Assembly: GCA_008692225.1 (NCBI GenBank)
Contig: VICG01000004.1
Location: forward strand, 1,922,501-1,986,500
Source of the DNA: Monilinia fructicola
Taxonomy: Eukaryota > Ascomycota > Leotiomycetes > Helotiales > Sclerotiniaceae
DNA: 64,000 nucleotides
Direction of reading: 5' to 3'
Shown: one piece after another, positions 1 to 11,986 of the stretch
Position numbering within the stretch: the first letter of the stretch is position 1
Layout: the number at the start of each line of letters is the position of its first letter
Program-made: the position numbers and the translations under genes
The notes under the pieces: generated by a model
What the model was told of the DNA's origin: nothing
Database searches by the model: none
Seen by the model: only the letters and a program-made list of their open reading frames with translations

Positions 1-188
1 ACTTTCTACATAGATCTACCTACCATTGGTTCACCTCTCATTTTCGAGAGTGCAACCTGGAATTATATTTAAATTTGCATTTTTGAACCGGAATCCACCA
101 CGAGGCATTACTCCGCAACTGAGAATGCCCTCAGCCGATGAGAAATGATGTGGTGTGGTGTTGCTTGATCTGGGGAGACTAGTTGTAT

Positions 189-2436
189 TTATTCGCTATC
201 CGAAGAGTCCAACTGCATTGTAAGATGCACACTGCCATCTGAATCCGAATCTGATCCATCGGCATCATCATAGCTCATGACAGTATCTGTATTGATCGTG
301 CGTTGATGGAGAGGTTGAGTTTCAGTGAACCTCTGGCTTGGTAGTGGGGCGCATTCTTCCATCACAGTACGGTTGTCAGTTGTAGAAAACCCGTTATGGC
401 TACCCAACCGAGTGCTAGACTCCTGTTGTGGACTTCGAGCCTCAGTCTCTGACGCTAACTGTGGAAAATTTTGCACATCACTGTCATCTCCTTTGTTGTT
501 CGTGATAGCTTCGTCATCTATGGTTTCCATGATATCGTCTTCGGTGTCGTGATCTTCTGCAAGATCGTTGAGTGCTGTATGGTTGTGCCTAGCAGGTATA
601 ATCGGCATGCGAGGGCGTAAAAGAATCTCCACAGCATCGTCATTTGGAAACGCTCTCGTAATATGCGGAAGAACACTCGCCAGTGCCTTTCCATTCTTTC
701 CAACAAATGGATTGAGGATGCTTGCTAACATCGCCTCTTTGTTGCGTCCAAGAATAGCCGTGCGTTCGAGCTGAGAACGCATCGATATGTCGAGATAGCC
801 CTGAGGAAGATCTGATAGTAATACAGGTAAAAGGGAACTGGCTGCAGCAACGACATTCGGATCAACAACGACAATGGTGGATATGGAGCCGTGAAGTAAA
901 GTATCCGCATTCTGACTTGACGCCACCTTGGGTTGAGACTTGGCTTCAGAACTGAGGCCCGAATAACTTGTCTCCAGATCTTTACAGCATGCTCTCATTA
1001 TTGGAACGAGTTTTGAAATACGCGACTTGTCTAAACTTTGGCTAACCAACGGCAGAATTTTACAAGCTAAAGAGTATGTCGAAGCACGGAATTCTTGGTG
1101 GTTCTTCCCAGACGTAAAGGACCACATCAGCAAGTCGAGACTTCCGTGAGCCAAAGAGACGAAACCTTGTTCTAAAGTGGCAGACATGGTGTTGATAAGA
1201 TGCAATACAGAAACAAAAACTTTTGGCAGGCCAGCCGACAATCCATCTCTCTCATCACGGTCAATAGCAGGATGCAACCTCACATTTCCAGAGTTGGAAT
1301 CCGTGGGCGATGGTAAAGAAATAGACAAAATCCTGGTGATTACATCGAAAATAGATCTAATCGGAATGGTGACAGCTGAAGGAGTGGATCCCTTGAGATA
1401 CTCATCCAGGAATTCAAGTAAGCCTACTAACCTTTCAACGCCGGCATCGATACCAGTCCAGCGAGATAGATCCTCAGGGGTCCGCGCACCACCGGAGAGT
1501 TCTTCATTAACATTTACAGGTTCAGCAATATATCCGGCTGTCGATTCCCAGTCCTCGACGACGGCTCTGAATACCTGATCAGCAGTCATATGGATGTCTT
1601 GTACAAGGTCTCGAACAGCCTTCCCCCATTCCTCTCCTCCGCCATTCTTTGCGACAGTTTGATGCAAAAACAACCACCAATTTACGAGCGCTCTCCTTTA
1701 CAGACAATGAAACATGTCCCTTGTCACAAAGGGTACTTGCTAAATATGGTCTGGTGACAGCACGTAGCTGTGAAGCAAAAGGACGGAAAACGGTGGTATG
1801 ACGAGGGAGTAGCATGGTAAAGGACTGGAAGACTGTCTCTACTATTGACGAGGACACATCCACGACATCCAGTGATGGCTTAGATGATATCAAGTTCAAG
1901 CAAGACGTTACAAAAGTGGGTAGGGTCGGCGTGGTGATTTCTCGGACCAAAGTTTGGTATTGATGGGTCATGCAATAGATCTTGGTCAGTGCTACAATAC
2001 ATAGCTCTTTGGTAGCACTTGAGTCTGGTTTCTAACATCAAAATCAGTACGTGCATTGGACGGGGGAACAATAGATAGTGGGAACACTCTTTGCACGTAC
2101 TCCAAGAACCGAGAGCATTCCTCGTACCCAAGATCCTGCGTCCCGCAAAATCTCCCAACCACCAACTTCAATTACAACCTTGATCAGGACGATGGCCGCG
2201 AACCTTCCCTCGGCGCTCTTGCAATTTAACAGTGTTGTCAGTTGGGTCTTTAATTTGTGCACCAAAACTGCTGACTGAGATGCGTCCGCCTTCCCTGAGT
2301 TTACACTCGGATTGGAAAGGGGAATTTGGCATTGAAGGACGTATTGAACAAGAGTAGGCGTGAGATTTGGAAGGTCTTTTGGAGGAGTAGAAGTCAGACG
2401 TAGGCAAAGAATGCGCAGCTCAGGTGGTAGTGACAT
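189..2436 (-). CDS. RIX1: Pre-rRNA-processing protein RIX1 (IPI2), apparent frame break
   Basis: Subunit of the nucleolar Rix1-Ipi1-Ipi3 complex, which acts in ITS2 processing and late 60S assembly. The N-terminus MSLPPELRILCLRLTS matches my memory of fungal RIX1, followed by the helical-repeat RIX1 domain and an acidic Asp/Ser-rich tail ending in DSSDSE. ATG at 2434-2436. Exon 1 is 2436-2101; the intron 2100-2032 (GTACGT...TTAG) joins VLG to KPDSSATKELC in phase. Exon 2 starts at 2031 and reads well to about 1667. There the frame must change by one base, at the A5 run 1666-1670 on the plus strand, to reach LHQTVAKNGGGEEW. The only splice pair I see (39 nt) would delete conserved residues, so I treat this as a single-base indel. 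Stop codon at 189-191. Family assignment is firm; whether the break is real is not. Confidence 0.85.
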
Positions 2437-3431
2437 CTTGAATATCTGAGTTTGAATTTATTGAAAGCGCAAAGAAAAAGAAAAAAAGGCCTGAACAGAA
2501 ATTTCTTTCTTATTTTCTTTCTTTTTTCTTCTTCTTCTTCTTCTTCTTTTTCTTTTTTCCCTCTTTTGATCCTGGGGGGTGGTAGAGTTGATAAGAGGCC
2601 TCTTGGAGGTAAGCAGATGACTAGATATGCCGAAAGAAGCACCTGATGTCAATTGTTTATGATGGTATTCCCAAAAAGACCCAGTTTGATTTTTTCTTGG
2701 TGAACATCTATATTCCGATATAATATCGGCGTTATCGGATTTAAAAATCAACCCTTGTTATGGGATTCAAATTCGAATTCAAACTCAAATTCAAATTCAA
2801 ATCCACGATGGAAAAATCTCTTCGTTATATAGTTCTAAGATTGAGAATTGTGTTGACGAAACAAGGCTAGACAAGGTTAAGGAGAATTCAACCAATCATT
2901 ATCTTTTATTTATGCTTATCGAGTCCATCGGTCCAATGGAGGTTACTCAAGTTCAAATGGAAATGCACTCAGTTCAAATGGGAATTGGCCAGGTGAGTAC
3001 AGTTCAAATGAAAATGGCGTCCAGTTCAAATGCAAATTTGTTGTAATCTTAGATAGAAATCATCATCACGTGACCTAGGGTATGGTATGCTGGTACTGTA
3101 GGTATCTCGTGTGTTCAGCCTTGCCCTCGTAGCCTTGTCTAGCCTCGTCTCTTTGTGTCTTCCCCTTTTGTAAGGATTGCCGGAATTATGTTGTTCCGGC
3201 TCCTCTTTGCCAAGAGAAACCAAAGACTTCCAAGGTTGATTGCTCAGGAACCCTGGGGGCAGCTGGAGCTTATTAATTAATGAGACCTCGAGTGAAAACT
3301 GAAATATCCATGGACGGATGTAGAAAATGGATGCCAGGTAAGTTACAAGTTACAAGGAAACGGGTTACAAGGTTGCTAGTCAGTTCCTACCTCGTCCTCG
3401 AGTATCTACTCCGTAGTATCCTCCAATCCAT

Positions 3432-3467
<36 letters not shown>

Positions 3468-3833
3468 GGTTCAGTTCAAGAACACCAAGTCCCCATCGTC
3501 CAAGTGCCAGTACCAGTAAATTTGGATCCTTGAATTCATAAATTGAGCTGACGAAATATCAAAGTTTCAATTCAACCAGCTTAGAACGATTTTATACTCC
3601 TCCCAGACTTTTGAACCTCATTCATAATAAATTATTAATTTCCATCAATCCCACAATCCCACAATCCACTTCAGCTTGGCTTCTCTTCTCTCCTCTACTA
3701 GTGACTGACCGACCCCCCTTGATCATGCTGTCATTTGGTTCAACGTGTTAATCGTCCATCTCCATTTGTTTCCATCCATATACATACTACGTACTACATA
3801 CTACATACTCAGTAACCAAGAGGACGTGCGAAT
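2437..3833. other. Divergent RIX1/YPP1 intergenic region
   Basis: Shared upstream region of two divergently transcribed genes; no coding signal seen. It contains a pyrimidine/CTT microsatellite (about 2515-2560), a TTCAAA-rich stretch (2765-2805), four spaced copies of GTTCAAATG (2950-3035) and an ATCC tetranucleotide run (about 3425-3465). Confidence 0.6.
2760..3035. repeat. TTCAAA-based degenerate tandem repeats
   Basis: Two neighbouring blocks share the word TTCAAA. At 2765-2805 it is repeated almost head to tail; at 2950-3035 the longer word GTTCAAATG recurs four times at 20-30 bp spacing with variable fill. Seen directly; no function is implied. Confidence 0.6.
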
Positions 3834-6800
3834 ATGAGTGTAAGTCGAATCGAAATATATCAGGGGAATCTAATGCCCTGTACATTCATGAGCTTACAAA
3901 CTTCAGCGTGAACAATCGAAAGCCGCACATTACATTCAGCTCCTGGACATAGCTCGTTGTGAAGGGAATTGGGATGCCGTGCCAGAGCTTGTCAGGAAGA
4001 TTAGGAAACATGCGCCTACGCGGATATGTATGTCCTCATGATACTTCTGTGAAATTCACATCGATTTCACAGACTTCTTGAACTGATCCTCGTCATTAAC
4101 TCATTGCAACAGGCCTCACATTGACCGCAGAGACTGAACACGCAGTCACACAACATCGCATCAACACACCTACCTCCACACGCCCATCAACAGCAGGCTC
4201 AACGTCCTCGGCTCTTTCCAAATATATACCGCCACTTCTAGAAGCTATAGCAAACGAACGGCAGCATGTCGAAGATGATTTCCAGGCGCGAGTCTGTATT
4301 GGTTGGATACATTGGTATATTGGAGAGTATGCTCAGGCAGCTTCGAGTTTACCTGCGAGTATAGAAGCCGAGTTCTCGCAACTTGATGGAACCAACAAAG
4401 AATCGAATGAATGGACAAAAGTGTGCGCGCTGAAGGCCTCGTTCATTAAAGGAGACTCGCAGCGAAGGACTGGACATGTGGCAGAAGCATTGGAGACGTT
4501 CGATTCCGCTCTGCCTATACTGGCAAGCATATCGTCTACATCACAACCTGCTGGCCGAAATGAATTTAATACCTGGGTCGAAGAGTTATTGGCAGGATCT
4601 TGCATGTTATCAAGTCATGCTGTCAAGACTAACGCATCTCTGATCCTCGAAACCGAAACACTGTCGGCATTTCGCGCTTGGGCGAGATTTTGGGAATGGG
4701 CCCCAACGAAGCCGTCAGGCCGTACACTGAATGCCGGAGTCTCAAGGCGACAGGTGTGGAAGGAATACTACATCACATTATCGGATATACTCCAGCAACA
4801 AGCACCATTTCCCACTACAGCTCTTACCACCGCGTACCCTGAATCATCATCGAAATCACAGCAAAGAGCAGAATTGAGACGAGTAGAGCTTCGCTACGAG
4901 GAATTGTTATTGAGCGAAGTACAATTTCCAAAGGCGGAAGAACCGAGCGAGGAAGTCGAAGCATTCGTTGAACTAGTGATGCAAAATTGGAGAATTTTGT
5001 GTGGAAATACATGGGAAGAACATGAACTTGGCGAAGGAGGAGCAGAGGCAGTTAGCAGGGGTGTTTTGGACATCCTGTATAATGCTGCAACCAAGACGTT
5101 TCATTCAACGCCAATTTTGCGTCATTTATTTACTGTTCACGCTGCAGTCGCGGAATTCGATTTAGCGTTTAAAGCATTTGATACCTATTTAGAGATTGTG
5201 AAAAGGGGGAAAGCTCGGGTGGAGAAGACTGGGGAATTAGAACACGGTTTAGATGACGACGAAACAGTTTTGAAGACCGCCGCTGAGTGTATCAGAGCCT
5301 TATGTCGGTATGGTTCAAAACAAGGAGCAGAGAAGGCAAATGACCTCGGTCACTTTTTTGAGGAGTGGTTGAGTAAACACCATCCCCTTGATCAGCGAAA
5401 TGGAAACGACCGATTGCTTGAAAATAGCACGTCGATAGCCTCAAGCACGCTGATATCGCCAAAAACACTTGCCATGGCATGGAGGTCAATCGGAATCGGC
5501 TATGCGCAATGGGCACGGTTGACTTTTGATGCTTCTTCGAGAGGGAATATTCAATTGAAGGCTATCAAATGTTTTCGCCGGGCTCTTCTCCCAGAATACG
5601 AAAGTACAACAGACGTGGAAACACTTTTTGCACTGGGCACAATCCTGGCCGAACGTAGAGAACTATCTACAGCGATCGAAGTTGTGAAAGTTGGACTTAC
5701 CCCTCTGCGTACTAATTTGCAAAACGGCAACAGCTCACATGTCGCGACCAAATTTTCACGTGAAAGATCTCTCATTCCCTTGTGGCATCTTATGGCTTTA
5801 CTGCTTAGTGCACGGCAAGACCTAGCGACAGCAGTAAGGTTTTGTGAAGGAGTCTTTGATCAGTTTGGAGATTCAAAAAACCTGTATGGAGACTCCAACC
5901 TTGATGGATCATTTCGAAGCGATCACCTGAACTCGAATGAGAAGTCCGTGGAGCGAAATCGAGGTTTAGTAGACGAAATGGATGATATTGAAAAGGAAAA
6001 CCTTTTGGAGGTCAAAATGACTCAATTGTCTCTCATAGAAGTGCTTGAGGGCTCAGAAGTTGCAGTTAACTGCAGTGATGAGCTTTTAAGTCTGTACACG
6101 AGACTTTTTGGTGACCCTTGCAAAGAAGCTGCTCCTACAATAGTTCAGAATACTACGTTAGTGCCTCCAAAGACCTACGCGGGGACTATTAGAACCATGA
6201 AGGGAAGTATATTTGGAAGATCTTTGAATAGATCGATGCGGAAGGATGTGGTGGCTTCAATGGAGCAGAGCACAAATTCTCAAAGACCCGAAGCCCCACA
6301 TGCTATGGTTCACAGAGCACCAACTATTCAGGTCACGCATGATAATGGTGCCGCGGGGAGACACCATCACGAAAAGCTGCACAAAAAATCTAGTTCCAGA
6401 AATCCTTCTCAAGGGCCCGACAGAGGCGCCGGTGTAGGAAGAACGCAGACCGACGGAGCTGCAGCAGAAACAGATGCAGTTGATCGAGAAGATCACTTAG
6501 AAACGGGCTCAAAGCCGTTACCTCCAGCCTCACAGCAATTGGAACATGACGAGCCGGCTCTCAAACCACCGAACTCGAACCATGCCGTAGCTCCGGACAA
6601 TCGTCTGCCGATTACTCCGTATTCATTATCACAAAGTCCCACAACACGATTTTCCAAAGACTCTGAAAGGCGACGGAGAATATCGACACTAGTCAAAGTA
6701 TGGTTATTAATTGCTGGGTTTTATCGACGCGCAAACATGTACGAAGATGCCAAAGGTGCAATCGAAGAAGCGCACAAGTTGGTTCATGGGTTAGAAATTG

Positions 6801-7521
6801 ATATCCTCAATGATTCAACAGGGCTAGCGTCATTTGATCATCCGGGCTGGGGAGGTGGAAAGAGTGTAGCTGAATTATGGGGCGATGTTTTCTCTGAGGT
6901 ACGTATACTCAAACAGTTTTCCGGAACCTACTAATATCTTTACAGCGTGGCTATCTCTTTGTCGATCAATCTTCTCCATATACAGCACTTGAAAATTTCG
7001 AGGCTGCTTTAAGCCACTTTGCAGACCATCCTGTTGCAACTGTTGGATTGTCTGATATCTTGTTAGACATATATACTGAAGATCTCCTTCCTATATCCAC
7101 CATACCAGCTTTAGTCCCTCCCAACGTCTCTACCAGTACTCCCTCAGCCTCTAGCCTCAACACCTCTGCTCAATCTCAACAGTATCCATCATCAATACCA
7201 CCTAACTCGACTACCGGGCCTCTCGGTCTCCCGCTTCCTACCACCCTCAAACAAGACGTCCACACTGCCCCAGAAGACAATCAAACTGCTCAACTTGATC
7301 GGCTTGCAGCTCGCGACCGTGCATATGGACTTTTGTCTGGCTTGACAAAATTAGGTTCAGGTTGGAATTATTCGGAAGCATGGTATTCATTGGCCAGAGC
7401 TTATGAAGTAGGAGGACAGAAAGATAAAGCGAGAGAGGTACTTTGGTGGTGTGTGGAGCTGGAGGAAGGTAGGGGTTTGAGAAGTTGGGAAGTGGCAAGT
7501 AGTGGAGGCTATGTCCTTTAA
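3834..7521 (+). CDS. YPP1: Cargo-transport protein YPP1 / TTC7-like TPR protein
   Basis: Plasma-membrane scaffold; the family (yeast Ypp1, animal TTC7) binds Efr3 and recruits the PI4-kinase Stt4 to make PtdIns4P. Model: exons 3834-3839, 3907-4027, 4113-6898 and 6946-7521, giving 1162 residues with every junction in phase. The first exon is only ATG AGT, followed by GTAAGT. Exon 2 reads REQSKAAHYIQLLDIARCEG, the usual N-terminal helix of the family. The third intron has CTAATATCTTTACAG. Scattered TPR-like helical pairs (e.g. RAYEVGGQKDKAREVLWWCV near the C-terminus) are separated by a low-complexity linker encoded at about 6180-6660. Divergent from RIX1. The name rests on remembered similarity to fungal Ypp1/'filamentation protein' entries. 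Confidence 0.85.
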
Positions 7522-10498
7522 TTAATTAGGTGTGTAGGAAACTGTAGGGCGATACATTCTTGATAACTCAGGTAGAAGAGAATTATGTATATATCAGACA
7601 TAAGCGTCATATACAATGAGGAACAAAATTAAAATATTCCACAACGCTAGACTGCTAGCTCCCTATGCAGCACAACATACACGTCATGGTGTTACCGATT
7701 CAATACTAAATTGCATGCTACGATTGCCAGCCTGCCACACTTCAGGCAAATTGTTGGAGCTTGGGAGACACTGGAATTCTACACCTATTGTAAGGAGATG
7801 AGCTATTAGCAGCGCAATGGAGGAGCAGCTCGAAATACTTCTCGTGGGTCTCGGATCTGAGGCCAAGGTAATGTGGGCAAGACCGTGGACAGACATCCCT
7901 TCTTTCCAATTCATCCGCGGTCTAGTGGCTCGGTCTATAGCTCTATTGTGAGACCTTCAAAGAGGAATATGGCGTGAAAGGGCTGCAGCCTGCTCTATGG
8001 TTGATCCTTCGAAAGGAAAGTGATGTTCACGCCTCCCCCCTCCCACCCCCCATCTGGAAGAAGTTTTGATTCGATTCGTACCTTTCCCCCACACTCGGTG
8101 GTCTGTTCTCTGCGTGTGAGAAAATGTCTGGAGCTCATATCTTCGCGTTCGCCTTCCGTCTCGTTTCATGAGTGCGTGCAGCGTGCAGCTAGCTGCCATT
8201 CGCGCACGACGATAAGCGGATGAAAAGTATCGCGTCAAAGTGCGTGGAACCTGTCTGCCGAGGAAGCTTAAGTGCGCATCGGCAACAGCTCTCACATACA
8301 CACACTCTCTCCCCCTGTCCCTGAACGCATCTCCAGATCGACCTCAGCGTGCGATGCTGCGACCCCTCGTTTCCACCCCGTCCGCGCCAATGCGTCGACC
8401 CTCCATGCCCCACCCGCATCATCTAGCCCATCGCGCATGCGCCCGTCCCAGACGGCGCGCCTCCTCGACGATATGCCAACATGCCAAATTGCTTGTCGAT
8501 CCTACCCTACCGCGCTCCTTCTGATGAGAATCCCTTCTTCTTCTTCTTCTTCTCTGGGTCCCCTGGATCGGCAGACAGCTTCTCTTTTCTTCAATGGGGG
8601 CTTGATGGTGGGGATGCGGGCCGTGTGGAGCGGGGTTGGGGGCTGTGGTGGTGACTGAGAGCGGGTGCGGGTGCGGGGTGGCTTGTCGGGGTTTGCTTGG
8701 AGGTGTGGATTTGGTGGGGATTGCGGGTGGGGATTGGGATTTTCTGTTGGGGGTTGGAGTTTGGGGAGGGGGCGCTGTTGTGATTCTTGGGGGGGAAGGG
8801 GGAGGGGGTGTTGGGTTTGGACTTGTTGAGTTTGCTTTGGGGGGTTCTTGTGGGGTCCACGGGTCGTGGTTCTGTGTTTGGGAGGGGGTATCTGCGTGGG
8901 GGTTTGCTTGAGTTGGGTCGATTGGGGGTGAGATGAGATGAGGTGAGATGGGGTGGGGTGGGATTGCGTGGGATGAGGAGAGGAAGGGGAGGGGAGTGAA
9001 CGGGTAAAACCTGCAATTCCGAGTCTGATATACATTGGTTCGACTTCAACATGTTCATTATGACTATCGGTTTCAGCCGTGGACGAAATCCTTCAATCGG
9101 ATCTATACTAAAAATCCGCAGAGCTGTAGGCGGAATCATAGTTGTCGCTCTCAATATAACGAATAGCGTAATACTATCTACGCCGTGGGTAATCTGCCCG
9201 TCAATCGATAAGATGGTTAGATGAAAGCGGGAAGTATTAGTTCATTGGTTTGTGACACGATGAGAAATATGCTATGGAGTGAATATGAAGGTACTCGAGT
9301 ATATATGTAACTGCACGTCACATGTATGGTTGGATGTTAGAAATTCTACATCATCCAGCTGATACCTTCAGACGAGACCCAGAGCGGCGAGGGTTGAAGG
9401 GCGGATTCAACTTGTGCACCGAGTGTGGTTGCAGAGGAAGGATGAAGAGAGATGTGAATGATGATCTTATAAGCAAACAGGTATATCTATGTCCCCCGTG
9501 ATATATATTCCCATCTACCCGAACTAGAACCCTCTACACAACGCCATGAGGAACGACCATCTAGTATCCATATTCGAGCATGAAGCAACTCAAGCTAGCG
9601 TATATGCTCAAAGGAGAAGCTCTACTTTATACCGATGTCTGTCTTCTAACGAGATCCCCCAATCGACAAATCCACGTCAGCAGACACCCCTTTCCCGATA
9701 CCATATATAAACCGGAGGAAATTTTGGTCCTCAACGCCATTACACCCACACCCAAGAAATCTTCGCATCTCTATCTCTCTGTCTATATCCATCTATAAGA
9801 AGTTTGTTAACGCCATGCAGGTTATGACTGGAGCAGGTACCTGGTTGCTTCTGCAAAGAATGGTCATTTCATCGGTGCATTATTTGAGAGCAGCCAGTTT
9901 CAAAGGCAAAGCAGCCAAATCCACCGTAGATGATATACTACAACATGCAGTCTAGTCTTGTCAGGAGTGGAATCGGGCATTCAGCGACCAGAGCTCGGGT
10001 CATTCGGAATATTCGGCGGCAGTCACTTCTGGCTGTTCGATGCTGTGAAGAAGAAATGGGTTAGGTCGGCACATGCGTTGGTAGAGACCATTTCCGAGTA
10101 TGATGCAGATACCGAGAAACGTGGTAGTAAGGAGGTCGAGCATCTTAGGCTTTGCGCCTTCCTGATTGAAGCAAAAGTTTGATATCGATGATCGTCAGGG
10201 AGTCCAAGCCAAGAGCTTTAATATATCTTCAAGCTTGTATCGGGAAGAAGGCACCATTATGTGTTGGCATATCTGGAGAACAATGATCGTTGATCCGTCA
10301 CACGTCATTGGCCATCATACTGGTACAAATCCAGATTTCTGATCCTGCGCTTCAGTGTCGATTGTGGACCATTTGATAGTAACACGGATGGATGACGGGA
10401 TCTGTACAACGTGATAGATGTTTTCGGCTGAAGGCAAACAATTTTTGTGCCGTCAATATCCATATCAAGATAAAATAATGAAACGTGGGTGGCAAACA
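7522..10498. other. Intergenic region between YPP1 and the carrier gene
   Basis: About 3 kb between convergent genes. It holds a strongly G-biased block (separate entry), a pyrimidine-rich CT stretch around 8280-8540 and short reading frames of 60-75 codons (for instance 9958-10182) without recognisable similarity or good codon texture. I see no gene here that I can support. Confidence 0.5.
8587..9000. repeat. G-rich, strand-asymmetric low-complexity block
   Basis: Around 400 bp in which the plus strand is dominated by runs of 3-7 G separated by short T-rich loops. Long Pro-rich reading frames on the minus strand (8502-9154) are a by-product of the C-rich complement. Several stretches fit the G3+N1-7 pattern of potential G-quadruplexes. 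Confidence 0.7.
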
Positions 10499-11404
10499 CT
10501 AAGATAACTTGATATAAGCAGATTGTGGTGTGAATATTGGATTCAGGATCTCTGTCATGGCTTCCGCGGTCGTGAACAAAACACCACCACTAAATACAGT
10601 CCGTGATAATCTCATGACTGTCCCTCTCCAAAATGCTTTCACGCCTCCATCTTTTAATATACCTATTACCGCCTGAGTTGTCGTGGTTGCAATAGAAGAT
10701 TGACTTCTCGTTTTGATTGTATCAAATGGTTGTGTAGCTAGTGTTGTGATTACTGCTGCTGCTGCCCCATTCGTGAAAACCATAAGAGTGTTCTGTGGAA
10801 CATCTCGTACTACCTGGAAGTCTTTGATGATATTATATGAACCCATTCTAAATGATGTTGAAGATGCTTGCTTGAGAGTTGTACCAATGAAACCTCTATA
10901 CAAACCTACAAATCCATCGCCTCTGATAATGGTGTGTATGCAATGACTTGTGGAATTATATTGTCTCGTAGCCCTGGCATCATCTACAAGCGCTGTCCTG
11001 ACTCGTTCAGTAGGTGTGACTGCAAAAATACTGGCTGTAACTCCCGCCGCCATGCCGGCCAACATATTACGACCGGGTGATATGACACCTGTTTCGGGAT
11101 TTCGAAAAGCATTTTTGATGCTATCATACGAAGCAAATCGTACAGCATCTTTTCCAATGGATCCAAACACCAAAACACCACACCCTTTATATAAGGCTCT
11201 CAAGCCTTCTCGTTCATACGTTTGTAGAACGATTCGAAATGGATTTCTTGATAGGTTGGATGGGCCATTGTAGAGTTGGACTCGAGTTTTGGCAAACTCC
11301 AATGGGTATAAGACCGCACTCTCTACCCCTCCAGCAATACCACCAGAAAGTATGGATACGATCGGTGGTGTTGAGATGTTTCCGCTGCCAGTCACTGCGG
11401 GCAT
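10499..11404 (-). CDS. CTP1: Mitochondrial tricarboxylate (citrate) carrier-like protein
   Basis: A 301-residue, intronless mitochondrial carrier (SLC25) protein of the inner membrane. All three carrier signatures are visible: PLEFAKTRVQ (residue 34 on), PTERVRTALVDD (131 on) and QPFDTIKTRSQ (226 on), each starting one repeat of about 100 residues. The second signature, PTExx(R/K)TA followed by an acidic pair, is typical of the citrate carrier Ctp1/SLC25A1, so citrate or another tricarboxylate exchanged for malate is the best guess. The open frame extends upstream to 11500 but only from a TTG; the first ATG is at 11402-11404 and gives the usual family length. Tail-to-tail with YPP1. Substrate is inferred. 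Confidence 0.8.
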   Translation of the reverse strand: MPAVTGSGNISTPPIVSILSGGIAGGVESAVLYPLEFAKTRVQLYNGPSNLSRNPFRIVLQTYEREGLRALYKGCGVLVFGSIGKDAVRFASYDSIKNAFRNPETGVISPGRNMLAGMAAGVTASIFAVTPTERVRTALVDDARATRQYNSTSHCIHTIIRGDGFVGLYRGFIGTTLKQASSTSFRMGSYNIIKDFQVVRDVPQNTLMVFTNGAAAAVITTLATQPFDTIKTRSQSSIATTTTQAVIGILKDGGVKAFWRGTVMRLSRTVFSGGVLFTTAEAMTEILNPIFTPQSAYIKLS

Positions 11405-11986
11405 ATCTTTATATAGCTCTATTGCTTGCTGTCGAGAAGCGAGCAAGGGTCCAGCATGAGGGAGATGTTGTAAACACCAAGGTGTATCAAGAAAACACAA
11501 ACTTGAATAACTAAAAGATTATGACGTGTGGGTGAGATACTACAGGTACTGTACTAGCACCTGGCATTCCTTATTATTATGGGGCTAGTATCGGCAGTCG
11601 GCAATCGACAGTCATCCGAATCTACCCGAAGCCGACAGATGAGTACCTAGGTATCCTCAAACATTATGAAAAATTCGACTTTCAACTGCCTTGACGTAAA
11701 CTGGTTGTCTAGGGTACGTGTTTTTTGGATTGTAGTTGAAGTATGATAATAATCCGACATCCCCATGCCGTGATACCGAAGCCATTCGCTAAAAAACTCC
11801 CATACACCTATACATCAATTCATATTCAAGAGCAAGTTCTAGCTACGCAATGAGTATCATATGTAAAGACGGCATGCGAATCCTCGCAGCAAAAGGACTG
11901 AGTAAAAGACCTCCTTTCCATCCCCAAACCCCGTATCTAGCAACGAAACCATCCTCTTTCAACTCTTCGGGTCCATCCACGACCGA
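11405..11986. other. Upstream region of the carrier gene / downstream of the kinase gene
   Basis: 582 bp between two minus-strand genes. It presumably holds the carrier promoter and the kinase 3' end; I see no further gene. Confidence 0.5.

Noticed and set aside
8502..9154. Two long Pro-rich minus-strand reading frames
   Set aside because: Direct result of the G-rich plus strand; overlapping frames are both open and low-complexity.
10499..11500. Longer 333-residue start for the carrier
   Set aside because: The upstream start is TTG; the ATG at 11404 gives the normal carrier length.
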